This document shows positions 41,525-52,642 of a stretch of DNA of 64,000 bases, in pieces. The DNA is taken from assembly GCA_951217055.1 (NCBI GenBank), contig OX578283.1, positions 64,959,228 through 65,023,227 on the forward strand, read 5' to 3'. The stretch is from Gerris lacustris. Taxonomy: Eukaryota > Arthropoda > Insecta > Hemiptera > Gerridae. The notes under the pieces are model-generated. The model searched no databases and had not been told where the DNA came from. It worked only from the letters and a program-made list of their open reading frames with translations. The position numbers and the translations under genes were made by a program. The number at the start of each line of letters is the position of its first letter. The first letter of the stretch is position 1.

Positions 41525-42221
41525 AAAATAGGCGGAGGGTTTTAAAATTTGTATACTTACTCAGTTTTTCTTTCTGAACAACTTTTTTGGATAACAATTT
41601 GTCTTTTCTCGTAGAGGAAAGGCACTTTACTAGTGAAAAAAAAAACTTTTTTTAAATTTTCAATAAAGACAAATTTGTTTCTATCCAAGCAAGGCTGAAT
41701 CCCAGAAGATGAAATTTATATCCAAAAAATGTTACTATGTTTCACCTACTCATGCGTCGATCCGGGTACACACTGTATAATAATTTGAAACAAATTTACA
41801 TAATAACTTTATATAATAGAATTATTTTTCTATTATTGGATTTTATTTATGTTATGAATAGTTAGAATATATTTATTGTATTCATAATATATAATATAGG
41901 GAAAGCAATGCTAAAGGAAATTAAATATAAGAATTAAAAGTTAAATCCGCTGCAGATAAAAGGACCTTGAGTTTCCTCGGAGATATCAGAAGCTTTAGAC
42001 TTGTTTCTTTTGCATGCAATAAATTCAACTAATTCCAACCTCAGATTTTTTTTTTCTTTCAGTTAAGCTTCAACAGAAGAAAAACATGTTTTGTTGATTT
42101 AAGTAAGCTTATAGTGATGAATCAAGAGAGGTAATATTACTTCATCCCAACTTCTAGCGGACAAAACAATCTATTTCCATAAATAATTTCCGTTTTATAT
42201 AATTGTATGTATACCTTTTTT
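41525..42221. other. AT-rich intergenic DNA
   Basis: No supported feature. Confidence 0.5.
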
Positions 42222-42734
42222 AGGGTCCGTAGGCAAAACCAAGGACCCTTATATTTTCCTGCGTGTGTCTGTCCGTCCGTCCTCTCGCGTGCTCTCACGG
42301 CTACACCTTGAAATTTGGCATGTATGTGTCTTGTACCTACCCACATATTTTAAAAATATAGCGACTTAAACATTTTTTTTTCCGTGGTAGGCTGTGAAAT
42401 AGTAACTTTAGAGCCTAAAAAACATAGCTAAATCCATTTTTTCATTACGTGGACTTAAAAAATCTTTTCATTACTCCTAGCTGTAAAGAAAAAATCTTTT
42501 ACGTCCTAGGCACTAAAAGATTTTTTTTTCCGGCGGGTAGTTGTCAAAACTTCCGTTAGTAGTGCTGCAGTCTTTGTAGAAATGCTTCTAGTACGATAAA
42601 AATCCGCTAGATGTCAATGCGTTTTATTTATCTTTTCTTATAGTGTAACCTCATTTTAAGGTTTCTTTTTTTAAGTCTTAAGTATGTACTAATATTTGTT
42701 ATTATTATATATTGATTAGTGATTAATATTTAAT

Positions 42735-43425
42735 GTTTTAGCGAATTTTCATAGAAAATTACGCTATTGCAATGGCTTCAAAATTTTTGTAATGCGAATT
42801 TTTGAAAATTTTTTCCATGGAAATCCGTTTTAGACCATTCTGAATCGATTCCTAAAATTTAACACTTTTTTTTATGTATGTATGTATATATGTATGTATA
42901 TATGTATGTATATATGTATGTATATATGTATGTATATATGTATGTATATATGTATGTATATATGTATGTATATATGTATGTATATATGTATGTATATATG
43001 TGTCACTCCAGACGATATCTCCCCTTAGGATGCACTTAAAAATTTCAAACAAATTTTAAAATGTCAATAATATCAAAAGAAAGGATGAGTTCGTTGGCCA
43101 GAATTTTTGGAGTCCATTTAGGGGTCAAATTTTGACCATTTAGGGTCAAAAAACGTGTTTTTTCCATTTTACCCCCCTTTTATGTTAAAATATGATAAAA
43201 GTGTACATAACAACAATTACTGTACTCTTAAAGAGCTTTCCAACGACATGCATCTTAAAAGGTAAATACGATTTTGACTTTTGTACCTCGTACCCCTATG
43301 TACCAAATTTTTTTTTCACCCATGCAAATTCTAAACCAAAATTTTCCTATATTATCATAAGCCAATAATCCGCAGATTTCTTTGAAAATTCGCTCATTAA
43401 GTCATGGTGCATGACTGGACTTTTT
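42735..43425 (+). mobile_element. Family 3 element, dispersed copy
   Basis: GCTATTGCAATGGCTTC, GTTTTAGACCATTCTGAATC, a (TATGTATATATG)n tract at 42,875-43,000, TGTCACTCC, GATATCTCC, TTCCAACGACATGCATCTT and the terminal TCATGGTGCATGACTGGACT match the tandem pair at 15,945-17,472. The first about 90 bp of the element (the ACAAAATCGCG head) are missing. Confidence 0.85.
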
Positions 43426-43470
43426 TATTTTTATTGTCTGCTACCTCGGAAAAAATAGCATATGCTACGC

Positions 43471-43570
43471 GACTGTGAAGTGTTTTTTCTATACCTTGGC
43501 AATATTTACTGTCGCTTCGCTCTACAGTAAATGTAATTGCCGCGGTAAAGAAAAAAATCACTTCACAGCC
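43471..43570. mobile_element. 100-bp hairpin element
   Basis: GACTGTGAAGTGTTTTTTCT, then ATACCTTGGCAATATTTACT, GT pairs with ACAGTAAATGTAATTGCCGC, GGTAAAGAAAAAAATCACTT, CACAGCC around the 11-nt loop CGCTTCGCTCT. The stem is about 44 bp with few mismatches. Likely a miniature foldback; alternatively a pri-miRNA-like hairpin, for which no independent support exists. Confidence 0.85.
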
Positions 43571-44154
43571 TTGTAACATAATATACTATTTTCAAAAAAA
43601 ATTAGGGTAAAAAAACTTAAGGGTTGAAATTATTTTATTTTTTTTCGACACCGTGAGGGTTATCATATGAAAGGGTACGTCGAGCTGATTACAAAAATAT
43701 TATAATTCTTTGGATATGACTTTGATAGGGCGAGCATAGGCAAGTTTGAAGTGGGTGTGAAACGTGTCCCCCCCCCCCCCCCCTCTATCTCGCTTATGTG
43801 AAGTGCAAAAAATCTGAAAAAATTCCTAAACATTATTCGACCAAAAGTAAAGATAACACTTTTTGGAAATTTCGAAAAAAATATTATTTTATTTTTTATT
43901 GACAAAATACGTTTTTCTATAATTACGGTCTTTTCGATGTATTTATATGGATGTAGTCCGGTTCAGTGGCAAAAAAATACTTTATCAGAGTGTGTTTTGA
44001 GAATATCAGACCCTTAGAATATCAGACCTTTAGCATTTTTAAAAAACACTGTTTATACACTTTACAGTTAAACACTATAATATAGTGTGGCCTACGGACC
44101 CTCGCTGTGTGCTCAAGATGTCAAGAATATTTTTGAATTAACAGTTATTATTTT

Positions 44155-44460
44155 GCTTCCGAGCTTAACGATGGTAACGGAAGCTATGTGTTCGTTTTGA
44201 AAAAACAAAAATATTATATGACTCTGATTTCAAATATTCCAAGACGGAAATCCGTTTCAACCTCCACGGAACATTTACTTCCGAGCTTACCAAAGTTACC
44301 GGAAGCTAAGGAAACGTCCTGAGGAACGAACATTTTATTATGTCTTTGATTTCAAAAATTCCGTGGGATCCGTTTCAGCCTTTATAGGGAATATTTTTGG
44401 TACCATGTCTGTCTGTCAGTCTATTAGTCTGTCTGTCTGTCGGTCTATGTGTCACTCAAT
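44155..44460 (+). repeat. Interspersed repeat family 4 with internal duplication
   Basis: The head TTGCTTCCGAGCTTAACGAT (44,153) recurs as CTTCCGAGCTTACCAAAG at about 44,279. Both are followed by GGAAGCTA, a GATTTCAAA word and an AATCCGTTTCA or ATCCGTTTCAG word, so the 5' half is duplicated. It ends with TGTCTGTCTGTCAGTCTATT then GTCTGTCTGTCTGTCGG. Confidence 0.72.
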
Positions 44461-44660
44461 GTTTGTGAAAATAGCCCGCAGATAGCCCAAGATTCATTTC
44501 AAGTATCTGCGATCTTTAAATTTTGCTAAATTGATACTTTAAATTCAACAATTTTGACGGATTTAAAACAATGGGGAAACAGTTAAATAAATTAGAAAAT
44601 ATCGAGTTACATAATAGGATGCTAGGAAGCTATGTGCCACACTAATTACCAGACTTTTTT
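44461..44660. repeat. Fragment shared with the centre of the 29,867 foldback, then the 38-bp motif
   Basis: AAAATAGCCCGCAGATAGCC and CTGCGATCTTTAAATTTTGC resemble the core of the 1.25-kb foldback (AGTAGCCCGCAGATAGCC, CTGCGCTCTTTACATTTTC). 44,618-44,655 is the dispersed GGATGCTAGGAAGCTATGTG, CCACACTAATTACCAGA motif. Confidence 0.55.
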
Positions 44661-45265
44661 ACTTTCTCATTTAAGGAGAAAGTGTCGTGATGGCGCTAAA
44701 TGTAAATTTTCATGGTTTTACACGTTTTGAGGTCCTCTGAGTCCAAAAAAACAGTTTTTTAAAAAAATGTCTGTTGTCAGTCGTCTGCCTATGGGCCGAT
44801 TTTGACGAAATTCTGCACTCATGTTTAGAAAAATCATACCCCGAGATGAAATCGAGAAATGTACGTTAGCTCCAAATTTGGGGGCGCTCCCCCGAAAAAA
44901 ACCTGTGAAAAAACGTGAATTTTGATTCTCGAATACAGTTCCGACGATTTTTATTATAAAATTCTAAAATGTAATCCATTTAAATACGAATCTAACGATG
45001 TAAGCAGTTTTCCCGGTAAAGATCTAGTCCCTGAAAAAATAGCTTTAAGCGCGGACGGGGAGAGCGGGTTCGATTCTTCACCGAGGAGAAGTTATTTTTA
45101 TGATACATTTTGATAAAATGTTCAATAATAATTAAATGTACCTACGAAAACTAATAAATGGAACGGGGAGAGCGGGTTCGATTCTCCATTGGAAAATACT
45201 GGGCTAAGTAATTATGACCTCGTATATAAGAAAGTTTGTCTGAGTTGTCTCGGACCGATATTTTT
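44661..45265 (+). mobile_element. Family 5 element, plus-strand copy 2
   Basis: ACTTTCTCATTTAAGGAGAA, GTCGTGATGGCGC, GGTTTTACACGTTTTGAGGT, CCAAATTTGGGGGCGC, TCCATTTAAATACGAATC, AAGCGCGGACGGGGAGAGCG, GGTTCGATTCTTCACCGAGG, AAAGTTTGTCTGAGTTGTCT. The tRNA-like word CGGGGAGAGCGGGTTCGATT occurs twice (about 45,053 and 45,160), an internal duplication absent from the other copies. Confidence 0.85.
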
Positions 45266-46276
45266 ACGTTAAAATTAGAAAAACCTTTTCTTTTATGAAA
45301 TATAAAAGAGATTTTTATATTTTTAAAAATTGAACATTATAAAGTTGAATATTAAAAATATAAAGTCCGTTGTACATCAGAGAGTATCTAAAAGGTTCTT
45401 TAAGAATAATTCATGGAAATTCTTTTCCCAAAATAAGTAAGAAGCTTCTTTTTGTTGTACATGACTCAGGGTTTTTTTAGTCCTTCAGTTTTAAGAGGGG
45501 GAGGGGGTTGAAACACTAAAAGTACCTCTCTTCTAGTTGTTATCCTTTGTTTGTTCTTCAGTGTTTCATCAATTGTTCGCCTGTTTAATGAGGGGGGGAG
45601 TAAAAATTAATTGATCACTCAACTAGTTATGTTCAAGAAGGATACATAAACCCATAAAACATTCATTTGGAAATTATATGTACAGAACGTTTTCTCATAT
45701 TTCAAAAAGCTGTCTTCTTCTTATATATATTTTTTTTAATTACCTTAATATTACACTGTTAGAAACAAGACTTTGTCATATAAAGAAAAATATTCTTTAA
45801 CAATAGCGGGAATGCTGTAGTAGGGAATATTTAGAACTTTAATATTACCTAATTAAAATAGTCGAAATTGTTGACAAGCCATGTTATATTATAATTTAAG
45901 AGTGAAATGAAAATAATATTAATAAATTAAACTTAATATTACCTTAATTTAATTAAATTTACTTAATTAACCCTTTTCAACAGGGGAGAGTTTTAAAGTT
46001 GACATATTTGTTACTGACTGACTTATTCATCAAAATTATAAGTAACTTCCAGAATAGATGGAGACTTGAAATTTTGCACACCTGTAGCTAAATGACTTAA
46101 CACTTTCTTAAGAACCATAAAACATCAGTATCATGTGTACTCATATAGGATACGTGGGTAGTAAGAAGGAGAGAACTCTGAAGAAAAGAAACAAGTTCCA
46201 GATCCCCTCCCAAAAATGCCATCCTATCATTATTTAGAAAATGGCCAAGTGTTAAAAGCCATTAAAAAAAATAAAC
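45266..46276. other. AT-rich DNA with a short repeat near 46,000
   Basis: A G-rich tract at 45,498-45,510. 46,008-46,090 resembles the CACT-type repeat at 39,151. No gene. Confidence 0.45.
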
Positions 46277-46992
46277 AGGTCAAGTGTGTGCTAGTCAGCA
46301 CACAGCGAGGGTCCGTAGGCCACACTATATAGTGTTTAACTGTAAAGTGTATAAACAGTGTTTTTTATAAAATGCTAAAAAGCTTACTTTGAACCATTCT
46401 AAGGGTCTGATATTCTCAAAACACACTCTGATAAAGTATACTTTTGCCACTGAACCGGACTACAACCATATAAATACATCGAAAAGACCATAATTATAAA
46501 AAAGAACTATTTTGTCAATAAAAAGTAAAATAATATTTTTTTCGAAATTTCCATTAAGTGGTATCTTTACTTTTGGTCGAAGAATGTTCAGGAATTTGTT
46601 CAGATTTTTTGCACTTCACATAAGCGAGATAGAGGGGGGGGGGACACGTTTCAAACCCGCTTCAAACTCGCCTACGCTCGCCCTATCAAAGTTATAACCA
46701 AAGAATTATATATTTTTGTAATCAGCTCGACGTACCCTTTCATATGATACCCCTCACGGTGTTGAAAAAAAAATTAAAAAAATTTACCCTTAAGTTTTTT
46801 TACTCTAATTTTTTTGAAAAATATTTTTTTTAAGTCGCTATATTTTTAAAATATGTGGGCAGGTACAAGACTCATACATGCCAAATTTCAAAGTGATCGA
46901 ACGAAAGGTGTAGCCGTGAGAGCACGCGAGAGGACGGACGGACAGACACACGCAGGAAAATATAAGGGTCCTTGGTTTTGCCTACGAACCCT
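46277..46992 (-). mobile_element. Family 2 element, most complete copy (716 bp)
   Basis: Ends AGGTCAAGTGTGTGCTAGTC and GTTTTGCCTACGAACCCT; the left end contains the hairpin GTGTGCTAGTCAGCACAC. Interior words: GGGTCTGATATTCTCAAAAC, ACTTTTGGTCGAAGAATGTT, a G9 run at about 46,634, CTCGCCTACGCTCGCCCTAT, GTAGCCGTGAGAGCACGCGA, GACGGACGGACAGACACACG. Non-coding. It serves as the reference for the nested copies at 36,220 and 42,222 and the deletion copy at 41,345. Class unknown. Confidence 0.88.
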
Positions 46993-47151
46993 AAAAAGTA
47001 GTGTTACTCATAAAAGTAGGAGTGAAGTGAGGTTATGGACTTAAGAAAGAGCAGACTTGGCCACAATTTAGACATCACTACTTTGTTAGACTGGCTTTTG
47101 GGAGGGGGTTTTGAACATTCGCGTTTAAACTTTTGCTGAGGATTATAAATT

Positions 47152-47490
47152 ACTTATAAATACTCACTTAATCTCTTCTACCAAAAGGTGCTGAGTGTTT
47201 ACAAAGAGTTTTCCAAGCGCTGCGATCTTGAGCCAACCTTCTAGCTTGAATCCAGGGCACACCACGCTTTTGGAGTATCGTCTTGATGTCATCCTCCCAT
47301 GTAGTTCTTCTTCTACCTCGTGGTCTCCTTCCTTCTGGCCTGGCTTCGTAGCTTTGTTTTGGGTATCTATCTTTGACCATTCTCATGATATGTCTAAACC
47401 ATCTCAGCTGAGTAGTTTGTACTAAATCTTTAATGGAGCTGATTTTGAGTTTATCTCGGAAAGTCTGGTTTCTTATTTTCACTTATAAAT
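47152..47490 (-). mobile_element. 5'-truncated LINE insertion with 10-bp target duplication
   Basis: ACTTATAAAT lies at 47,152-47,161 and 47,481-47,490 around a 319-bp insert. Both ends of the insert coincide with the coding fragment described next, leaving only 6 bp (GTGAGT) after its stop codon. A 5' truncation and a direct repeat of about 10 bp are the marks of target-primed reverse transcription. Confidence 0.8.
47168..47480 (-). pseudogene. LINE reverse-transcriptase protein, C-terminal fragment
   Basis: 104 codons open on the minus strand from the insertion edge to TAA at 47,168-47,170. Text such as LRWFRHIMRMVKDRYPKQ, then EGRRPRGRRRTTWEDDIK and LAQDRSAWKTLC, is the well-known tail of RTE-type and related ORF2 proteins (RWFGHVxRM...GRRxRGRPxxRWxDDI...DRxxWRxL). 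It is intact as far as it goes, so the insertion is fairly young, but it lacks the RT domain itself. Confidence 0.85.
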
Positions 47491-47514
47491 GCAATAGTAA
47501 TAATTTCCTAATAA

Positions 47515-47724
47515 CTAGGCATCGCGTGGCTCTATCATTGAAGCGAGCGTATTGCAATAAAATACTGAATATTGCAATTTGTTAATCATGATGAATGTCA
47601 TAGTTGAAGATAAGTGGAAGAGGGTAGTGTGGGGTAGAGTGGGGGTACTCTGTACAAAGCTTTACTTCCTAAACATACAACACGACTATAAGAATCTTAA
47701 CCACCCGTAATAGCTTTTAAACTA
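47515..47724 (-). mobile_element. Helentron-like element, copy C/E, left part
   Basis: CTAGGCATCGCGTGGCTCTA at 47,515 through GAGTGGGGGTACTCTG and AACCACCCGTAATAGC to AAACTA at 47,724, where copy D begins. It resumes at 48,499. The corresponding uninterrupted sequence in copy B is AAACTATTATTATAAATG. Confidence 0.88.
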
Positions 47725-48498
47725 ATTGAAGCGAGCGTAAGCGAGCTTCTTACATTCAACGAAATATGCATCTTGTCTGTCTGTCTGTCTGTCTGTCAGT
47801 AACGTTTACGCGTGTGACGATAACTTGAGTAAAAGTTGACCGATTTAGTTGACATTTGGTATACATATTCCTCTTACTAATAATCAGGCTAAGTTCGTTG
47901 GACAGCGTGATCCGTCCAAGAGTTCGCGCGCAACGCTCGCGTAAACGAGAGGTACAAAAATTAAATTGGAATTTCAGGACGGGAAAAGTCTATTCTATCA
48001 TCATCTATTCGATGAGACGAACATTTTTTTCAAATAACAATATTTACTAAAACCAACAGCGACACCGCTATGACTTAATAAAGATCGCCAAAACTATTAA
48101 AGCGGACCTAAACGTTTATAATAGAGAAAACAACCTTTTTACCGATATCTTACGTTCTAACGTAACTATTTTAATAGAACTTCATATACACCATGTAATG
48201 CACAATTGAAACAGGCATGCAAAATTTCAATTTGATACAAGCAGAAGGATTTGCGTAATGAAGAGATACATTTATAATAATTGTTTAACAGCTACCGCGG
48301 GTGGTTAAGATTGTTATAGTCGTATAGGGTATAGGTTTGTTTAGGATGTAAAGCTTTGTACCGAGTACCCCCACTCTTCCCCACACTACCCTCTTCCACT
48401 TATCTTCAACTATGACATTCATCATGATTAATAAATTTCAATAATCAGTATTTCATTGCAATACGCTCGCTTCAATGATAGAGCCACGCGATGCCTAG
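47725..48498 (+). mobile_element. Helentron-like element, copy D (complete, nested in C/E)
   Basis: 774 bp. The 5' end ATTGAAGCGAGCGTAAGCGA is followed at once by a (TGTC)n tract at 47,776-47,800 and GTAACGTTTACGCG. The 3' end reads TACGCTCGCTTCAATGATAG then AGCCACGCGATGCCTAG, with T as the next base. The inverted repeat ATTGAAGCGAGCGTA is terminal at the 5' end but about 22 bp internal at the 3' end. Orientation is opposite to the host copy. Confidence 0.88.
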
Positions 48499-48983
48499 TA
48501 TTATAAATGTATAACTTTATTTCTCAAATACTACTGCTTGTATCAAGTTGAACTTTTACATACTTGTTTCAATTGTACTTTAGACGATGTACATGAAGTT
48601 TTATTAAAATCGTTACGTTAGAACGTAAGATATCGGTAAAATGGTTGTTTTCTCTATTTTAAACGTTTAGTTCCGCTTTAATAGTTTTAGCGATCTTTAT
48701 TAATTCATAGCAGTGTCGTTGTTGGTTTTACTAAAACATGTTATTTGAAAAAAATGTTCGTCTCATCGAATAGGTGATGATAGAATTTTTTCCCGTGCTG
48801 AAATTCCAATTTTAAATTTGAAGCTCAGTTTACGCGAGCATTGCGCGCGAACTCTTGGACGGATCACGCTGTATAACGAACTTAGCCTGAGTATAAGTTA
48901 GAGGATCATGTATACCAAATTTCAACTAAATCGGTCAACTTTTACTCAAGTTATCGTCTCACGCCACACGCGTAAACGTTACT

Positions 48984-49015
<32 letters not shown>

Positions 49016-49060
49016 GCATATTTTGATGAATGTAAGAAGCTCGCTTACGCTCGCTTCAAT
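48499..49060 (-). mobile_element. Helentron-like element, copy C/E, right part
   Basis: Continues from TATTATAAATGTATAAC through CAATTGTACTTTAGACGATG, AAGATATCGGTAAAATGG, GGACGGATCACGCTG, (GACA)n at 48,984-49,010, and ends AAGCTCGCTTACGCTCGCTT then CAAT at 49,060. Together with 47,515-47,724 this gives one element of about 770 bp. Confidence 0.88.
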
Positions 49061-50080
49061 AACATTAACTACTGTAGATTCAAATCAGCACTAAGCCGTG
49101 GCGAACCTTGGGGGGGGTTCTGAGTTTAACTCATCAAAGTCGGCTTTGTTCATGTCACATTAAGGTTTTTATCGACTTCTAAGTTTAAAAACACTATGAG
49201 TAAGGTCAATGTTTAGGAGATGATCTCTTCCAGAAAAAAAAACCGAATTCTGTTCTCCAACGATAATGCACTAGTTTTTTCCGGTATGGTTCGGTAGGTT
49301 AATTTGTTTCAAATTTATTTGTGTCAAATAAATGTGATTCAGCCCATGATGTAATTTATTTCTAATAATAATACCTTCAGAAGAATAAATTGTAAATAAA
49401 GCAGCTGTTAATCCTTTGATCAGGTCCAGTGTTTTGTAAACTTTGCAATTGGAAAAGGGATATTGTTCAGGGTGTAGCTCATCAAAGGAATCCAGCCCTT
49501 AGGTTCTCAGTTGGTAGATGTCTGATATTTCGGTTTAATTCTGACCGGAGAAGGGCATCGAAGGGTTAGGACAGCCCTTTATACCTTCCCAGCTGGAAAC
49601 CTTTTCAAGTCTAAATTAATTTTCGCTTATGTAAACCTCAAACTGGGTCCAGAATGCTTGGCTAGGTCCAACACTACCCCTTCAAATTTGACACTTGCCT
49701 TTATCATAGTGGTCAGTAATGAAGTTTTCTTGGAAACACTTGGATTGCACACTACTGACGAACTTATTAATTAATGGATTCTTAATTAGGGAGTGTCTTT
49801 TGTTTTGACCTTACCAACACTCAAACCTTTATTGTATATATTGCTATCTAATATTCTAAATAATATGCTGTCTGTATATTTATAATTATATTATATTCAA
49901 AAGCGCCTCCCTCATGGCAAAAGCTGTAGAGGGCTCTTAAAAAATTCTGTTAATAAATAAATAAATAAACACTTCTACTATCAAATTCCGTTCGAAATAT
50001 TTGAAGATATAAATTATTAGGAAATAAAATAATCATGTATTCATTTAACTTGAACATTTTTCTTGTCATTTATTTACTTT
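49061..50080. other. Intergenic DNA with a possible LINE-type tail
   Basis: 49,420-49,780 is mixed composition without a recognised family. 49,900-49,970 reads AAAGCGCCTCCCTCATGGCA, GCTGTAGAGGGCTC, then ttaataaataaataaataaa, like the end of a non-LTR element with an (AATA)n tail. Confidence 0.4.
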
Positions 50081-50669
50081 TATTCCAGGAGATAGCGTGC
50101 AAAAACAATGTATGACTAACATAAAGCTAGAATTTTGAGTATATGTTAATAGTTTAGTGCCTTTTAAGAATATGTGGTCGAGGAAGATCGTCTGTGGGAC
50201 ATAGCTTGGCAATAGGCATTTGAAAATAATAACAAGCAGGTGGAGAGCAGCCACGTCTTGCCCATTTCGGTGGACAATTTGATTTTCATAATACTCAGTA
50301 CAAAATTAGTCAGTTGACCAAATATCAAGTTGATGTTAGTATTTGTATTTCACTTGATATGTGACTCTTTTGATTTATAGTAATATTTGAATAACTAACC
50401 AATCAAGTGACAAACTAACATCAACTTGACTTTTGGTCTACTGACTAACTTTGTACTCAGGATCATAAAAATCACATTGTCCACCAAAATGAGCAGAAAA
50501 TGGCCACTTTCAACCTATTTGTTTTTTTCAAATGCCTGTTGTCAAGCTATGTCCCGTAGACGAACTTAGCCGACCATATATTCTTAAAAGGCGCCAAAAG
50601 ATTAGCTTATATACAAAATTCTAGCTTGATGTTAGTATAATACTTTTTTGCACGCTATCTCCTGGACTA
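50081..50669. mobile_element. Foldback (TAGTCCAGG group), copy 2
   Basis: Left end TATTCCAGGAGATAGCGTG (one substitution from TAGTCCAGG), right end ...CACGCTATCTCCTGGACTA at 50,669. Internal words GACTAACATAAAGCTAGAAT, GGGACATAGCTTGGCAATAG and TCAAGTTGATGTTAG are inverted between halves and shared with copy 1 at 12,165, but the arms here are more diverged. Borders are TA. Confidence 0.88.
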
Positions 50670-50774
50670 ATTCATATTTATACAAATCTATAAACCAGCA
50701 AGTAGGCTGATAACTGATTCAGTCTTTAAATTTCAACAATTTACAGATATATGATTAGACCACCATTCTCGAAA

Positions 50775-50905
50775 CTTGGAAGGTTTGTTTACATTCAGTG
50801 CAACCCTGCAGATGCTTCCAGTAGTGGAAGCGAAACGTCAGACTTGAACCCCTTCGTGACGTGGATTTCCCCGGAAAACCAAGCTGTTTATTTCAAGATT
50901 GCAAA
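50775..50905 (+). mobile_element. Penelope-like element terminal fragment with hammerhead-like motif (candidate)
   Basis: CTGCAGA (50,806-50,812), then the hairpin GCTTCCA-gtag-TGGAAGC (50,814-50,831), then GAAACGTC, arranged as in a hammerhead core CUGANGA-stem II-GAAA, but with C in place of the conserved A and an extra T before the stem. Downstream TCGTGACGTGGATTTCCCCG then GAAAACC. The CCGGAAAACC end is shared with the insertion at 56,121-56,206. Hammerhead motifs are known from Penelope-like elements; activity of this copy is doubtful. Confidence 0.4.
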
Positions 50906-51068
50906 TAAAGTGTTGAAGTGATGAAATTATTGAAGATCACGATGAACACCCTATTGTTACTTCTGGAAAAATTGCGCTGTAATAAATTATTTCATAAAGA
51001 TTCTTATGTAGTTAATTTTATGAAGATGAAAAACGAGGATTATATTATTTTCAAGAACAAATCTCTTA
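50906..51068. other. AT-rich spacer
   Basis: No supported feature. Confidence 0.4.
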
Positions 51069-51492
51069 AGCAGCCCCTACACGATCAAGCCGCTTGATCA
51101 AAACATCGCGTCAAGCATTGGTGTCAAGCATGATTGATAGTCTAGGAACCCGTTTGATGCTTGAGTCAAGCCTTGACGGAGATTGATGGAAAGTTTGAAT
51201 GACTCAAGCAGCTGGACGTAGCGCTTGATAGTCTAAAGCAATTTTGATTTAAGCATTACGTCAATCACCTGCTCGACACCCCAAAAATCCTGGTTCGAAA
51301 CCATGGTATCTACACAATACTGATTTATTACAGTCCAGGAGGAGCAGTTCACTAGTCGAAAACTCCGCTTCAAATGAGCGTTGATGAAAAGATTGATGGA
51401 ATGCTTGATGCGCCCCAAGGCGGCTTGAAGGTCGTGTCAATCAGCTTGACGCGATGTTTTGATCAAGCGGCTTGATCGTGTAGGGGCTGCTT
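51069..51492. mobile_element. TIR element AAGCAGCCCCTACACGATCA (MITE)
   Basis: AGCAGCCCCTACACGATCAA, then GCCGCTTGATCAAAACATCG, CGTCAAGC at the left is inverted at the right (GCTTGACGCGATGTTTTGAT, CAAGCGGCTTGATCGTGTAG, GGGCTGCTT), about 47 bp with almost no mismatch. The interior is full of CAAGC/GCTTG and TTGATG words, so it is itself built of short inverted units. No coding capacity; the 61-codon frame is incidental. Confidence 0.88.
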
Positions 51493-52380
<888 letters not shown>

Positions 52381-52642
52381 CAAAAAAAAATCGAGTCGAA
52401 ATTTGAGCCTCTGGTCTGGGCATCAGTCCTGCTTGGTCTTAAACTAAGAAGTTGTAAAAATTAGTCAATTTAATTAATGTCAAACAGAAAGTAAATTGTC
52501 AAGAGAAAGTACCTGTGTTTTTAAAAATATTTACTTAGAAAAATCGCTCTAACTAATGTGTAATGATTGGTTGCAGTACATTTGAATAACCTTTATATTA
52601 TTTGTTTATTTGTGTTTACTATATTAGTTATGTTTTTTTTTT

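Larger units (their letters stand above)
42222..44115 (+). mobile_element. Family 2 element interrupted by other repeats
   Basis: The left end AGGGTCCGTAGGCAAAACCA to about 42,380 (CACATATTTTAAAAATATAG, CGACTTAAA) and the right part from about 43,585 (AATTAGGGTAAAAAAACTTA, TCATATGAAAGGGTACGTCG, ATCTCGCTTATGTGAAGTGC, TGTGGCCTACGGACCCTCGC) are the two halves of one family 2 copy, as shown by the intact minus-strand copy at 46,277. The intervening 1.2 kb holds a family 3 element (42,735-43,425), a hairpin (43,471-43,570) and unassigned sequence with TTTTCCGTGGTAGGCTGTGA at its left. Confidence 0.82.
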
